A stretch of 6,732 nt of DNA, taken from Acidovorax sp. GTDB lineage: Bacteria; Pseudomonadota; Gammaproteobacteria; Burkholderiales; Burkholderiaceae_C. The position numbers were made by a program, and so were the translations under genes. Of the stretch, positions 5,253-6,732 are shown one piece after another (position 1 is the first letter of the stretch; every line of letters starts with the position of its first letter). The notes beneath the pieces were generated by a model. The model was not told the DNA's origin and did not search any database. It saw only the letters and a list, made by a program, of their open reading frames with translations. The stretch lies in NCBI GenBank assembly GCA_030150585.1, contig JASLFM010000548.1, positions 1 through 6,732 on the forward strand, given 5' to 3'.

Positions 5253-6359
5253 ATGGCCTCCATCACCATCGACGGCATCGTCAAGCAATTCGGCGGGCAG
5301 ACCGTGCTGCAGCACCTGTCGCTGCACATTCCGGACGGCGCGTTCTACACCCTGCTGGGCCCCAGCGGCTGCGGCAAGACCACACTGCTGCGCTGCATCG
5401 CGGGCTTCTACGAACCCGATGGCGGCCGTCTGCTGTTCGACCGGGACGACGTCACGCGCGTGTCCACCCACCACCGCGACATCGGGATGGTGTTCCAGGA
5501 CTACGCGCTGTTCCCCGACAAGACGGCCTTCGACAACGTGGCCTATGGCCTGCGCGCGCGCAAGGTGGCCAGACCCGAGATCGCGCGCCGCGTGAACGAG
5601 GCGCTCGACAAGGTGGGCCTGGCCGCGCTGGCCGACCGCTACCCCGCACAAATGAGCGGCGGCCAGCGCCAGCGCGTGGCCCTGGCGCGCGCGCTGGTGA
5701 TCCGCCCGCGCGTGCTGCTCATGGACGAGCCGCTGTCCAACCTCGACGCCAAGATGCGCCTGCAGATGCGCGACGTGATCCTGGACCTGGTGCGCGAGGC
5801 CGGCATCACCACCGTGTTCGTGACCCACGACCAGGAGGAGGCCCTGGCCATGTCGGACCGCATCGCCATCATGGACCGCGGCAGCATCGCCCAGCTGGGC
5901 ACGCCCGAGGAGCTGTACGGCACGCCGGTGAACGCCTACGTGGCCGACTTCATCGGCTCGGCCAACGTGCTGCCCGTGCCCGCACACGTACCCGCGGATG
6001 CCCTGGCCGAGGCGCCGCAGGACGGCGCGCCCGCCCGCGTGCGCTACCAGCTCGCGGGGCGCGAGCTCGACGGCGTGCTGGGCGGCCAGCCCCTGGCCGG
6101 CCAGGGCATCCTGGTCGCGCGCCCCGAGGACCTCTCGCTCATGGCGCCCGCGCCGCATGTGCCTAACGCCCTGCCCGGCCAGGTGCTGCGCCGCCAGTAC
6201 CTGGGCTTCAAGACGGCCTACCGCGTGCAGCTGCAGGACGGCCCCGAGATCCGCGTGGAGCAGCACGCGGGCAATACCGTGGCCGACTTCCAGCCCGGCG
6301 ACCTGGTACAGGTGCTGGTGCCCGCGCACAGCCGCGTGGTGGCGCCCGCCGCCGCTTGA
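5253..6359 (+). CDS. ABC importer ATP-binding protein (FbpC/PotA/PhnT-like, with TOBE domain)
   Basis: This cytoplasmic ATPase of 368 residues powers a binding-protein-dependent importer. Seen in order: Walker A GPSGCGKT at 36-43; Q-loop VFQD with Q82; signature MSGGQRQR at 134-141 (M replaces the common L); Walker B VLLMDEP at 154-160 with D158 and E159; D-loop SNLD at 162-165; and switch histidine H192 in VTHDQEEA. The nucleotide-binding domain ends near 235. A C-terminal TOBE-like regulatory region covers about 240-362 (ILVARPEDL, GQVLRRQYLGF). All catalytic residues are present. This architecture is shared by iron(III), spermidine/putrescine and 2-aminoethylphosphonate importers, so the substrate cannot be named. 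The ATG at 5253 gives the family's normal N-terminus but lacks a Shine-Dalgarno. The permease gene follows after 16 bases. Confidence 0.94.
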   Translation: MASITIDGIVKQFGGQTVLQHLSLHIPDGAFYTLLGPSGCGKTTLLRCIAGFYEPDGGRLLFDRDDVTRVSTHHRDIGMVFQDYALFPDKTAFDNVAYGLRARKVARPEIARRVNEALDKVGLAALADRYPAQMSGGQRQRVALARALVIRPRVLLMDEPLSNLDAKMRLQMRDVILDLVREAGITTVFVTHDQEEALAMSDRIAIMDRGSIAQLGTPEELYGTPVNAYVADFIGSANVLPVPAHVPADALAEAPQDGAPARVRYQLAGRELDGVLGGQPLAGQGILVARPEDLSLMAPAPHVPNALPGQVLRRQYLGFKTAYRVQLQDGPEIRVEQHAGNTVADFQPGDLVQVLVPAHSRVVAPAAA

Positions 6360-6362
6360 AAC

Positions 6363-6367
6363 AGGGG
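6363..6367 (+). promoter_or_regulatory. Ribosome binding site of the permease gene
   Basis: AGGGG lies 8 bases before the ATG at 6376, within the 16-base gap after the ATPase stop codon. It supports the chosen permease start and an operon with the ATPase. Confidence 0.6.
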
Positions 6368-6375
6368 CAGCCGAC

Positions 6376-6732
6376 ATGAAAATCAACTGGTGGCCCTGGG
6401 GCCTGCTGACGGCCGTGAGCCTGGCCCTGCTGCTGTTCTTCGTGCTCTACCCGCTGGCCGTGCTGTTCGGCAACAGCGTGCTGGACGAGTCGGGCGCCTA
6501 CTCCCTCGCCGCCTTCGCCGCGCTGGCGCGCGACAGCCAGTACGTGCAGGCGTTCTGGAACACGCTGGTGCTGGGCTTTTCCGTCACGGCGTGCACCGTG
6601 CTCGTGGGCGTGCCTTTCGCCTACATGGTGGCGCGCTACGAGTTTCCGCTCAAGGGCCTCGTGGCCGTGCTGCCCGTGCTGACCATCGTCATCCCCGAGA
6701 TCATCGTGGGCCAGTCCTGGCTGCTGATCCTG
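6376..6732 (+). CDS. ABC importer permease (FbpB/PotB-like), N-terminal 119 codons
   Basis: This inner-membrane permease of the binding-protein-dependent importer would pair with the ATPase encoded just upstream. The frame is open from the ATG to the right edge, so the protein is cut. Three hydrophobic segments are visible: about residues 7-32, 60-86 and 94-119. The second starts with WNTLVLGFSVT and contains GVPFAYMVARY, the usual opening of the binding-protein-dependent transport (BPD_transp_1) domain. The third contains a PEIIVGQSW stretch. The EAA coupling loop that contacts the ATPase would be further downstream and is not seen. Whether it is a single- or double-length permease cannot be told. 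The periplasmic binding protein, and possibly a second permease, are presumably beyond the edge. Confidence 0.9.
   Translation, partial: MKINWWPWGLLTAVSLALLLFFVLYPLAVLFGNSVLDESGAYSLAAFAALARDSQYVQAFWNTLVLGFSVTACTVLVGVPFAYMVARYEFPLKGLVAVLPVLTIVIPEIIVGQSWLLIL

Noticed and set aside
5217..6386. Minus-strand 389-codon frame opposite the ABC ATPase
   Set aside because: It is a shadow of a gene with all Walker and signature motifs. Its translation is His/Gly/Ala-rich without domains.
1..6732. CRISPR array, tRNA, rRNA, insertion sequence or prophage genes
   Set aside because: No regularly spaced repeats, cloverleaf-like sequences, transposase motifs or phage genes were seen on reading. Nearly all bases are covered by recognised chromosomal genes.

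Overview
The window is high-GC DNA with tightly packed genes. Gene content and codon use fit a betaproteobacterium of the order Burkholderiales, most likely a Comamonadaceae member (Acidovorax/Alicycliphilus/Comamonas-like). That placement is inferred from protein resemblance and composition, because no rRNA gene or other marker is present.

Layout from left to right. (1) Positions 1-2378, minus strand: an efflux operon encoding a lipoprotein periplasmic adaptor (MFP) and an RND inner-membrane pump. The pump gene runs off the left edge. The two genes overlap by 4 bases (ATGA), so they are translationally coupled. (2) Positions 2379-2497: a short, relatively AT-rich divergent control region. 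It holds a good minus-strand sigma-70 promoter with an imperfect palindrome of TetR-operator type at the predicted start site. An intrinsic-terminator-like hairpin lies just inside the MFP gene. (3) Positions 2498-3382, plus strand: hpnC, a squalene/phytoene-synthase-family enzyme of the HpnCDE squalene (hopanoid) route, without hpnD or hpnE beside it. (4) Positions 3384-4990, minus strand: a GcvA-like LysR regulator followed by serB (phosphoserine phosphatase). They form an apparent two-gene operon that converges on hpnC with a single base between the stop codons. (5) Positions 4991-5252: a 262-base divergent control region with a perfect 7-5-7 palindrome containing T-N11-A (a LysR-type box). 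Its centre lies about 65 bases upstream of the start predicted for the transporter operon. (6) Positions 5253-6732, plus strand: an ABC importer operon of the iron(III)/polyamine/2-aminoethylphosphonate type, with a complete ATPase and the first 119 codons of the permease. The permease is cut by the right edge.

How the parts work together: the MFP and RND proteins would form two layers of a tripartite drug or solvent efflux pump, needing an outer-membrane channel that is not in the window. Its repressor gene is also not visible here. The LysR protein most plausibly controls the divergent ABC importer and perhaps itself, and serB by read-through. I see no mobile element, CRISPR array, tRNA or rRNA. 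The genes belong to known families. The unusual content is regulatory: an operator-promoter-attenuator arrangement for the efflux operon, a well-positioned LysR box, an isolated hpnC with a rare-codon patch, and a one-base convergent junction.
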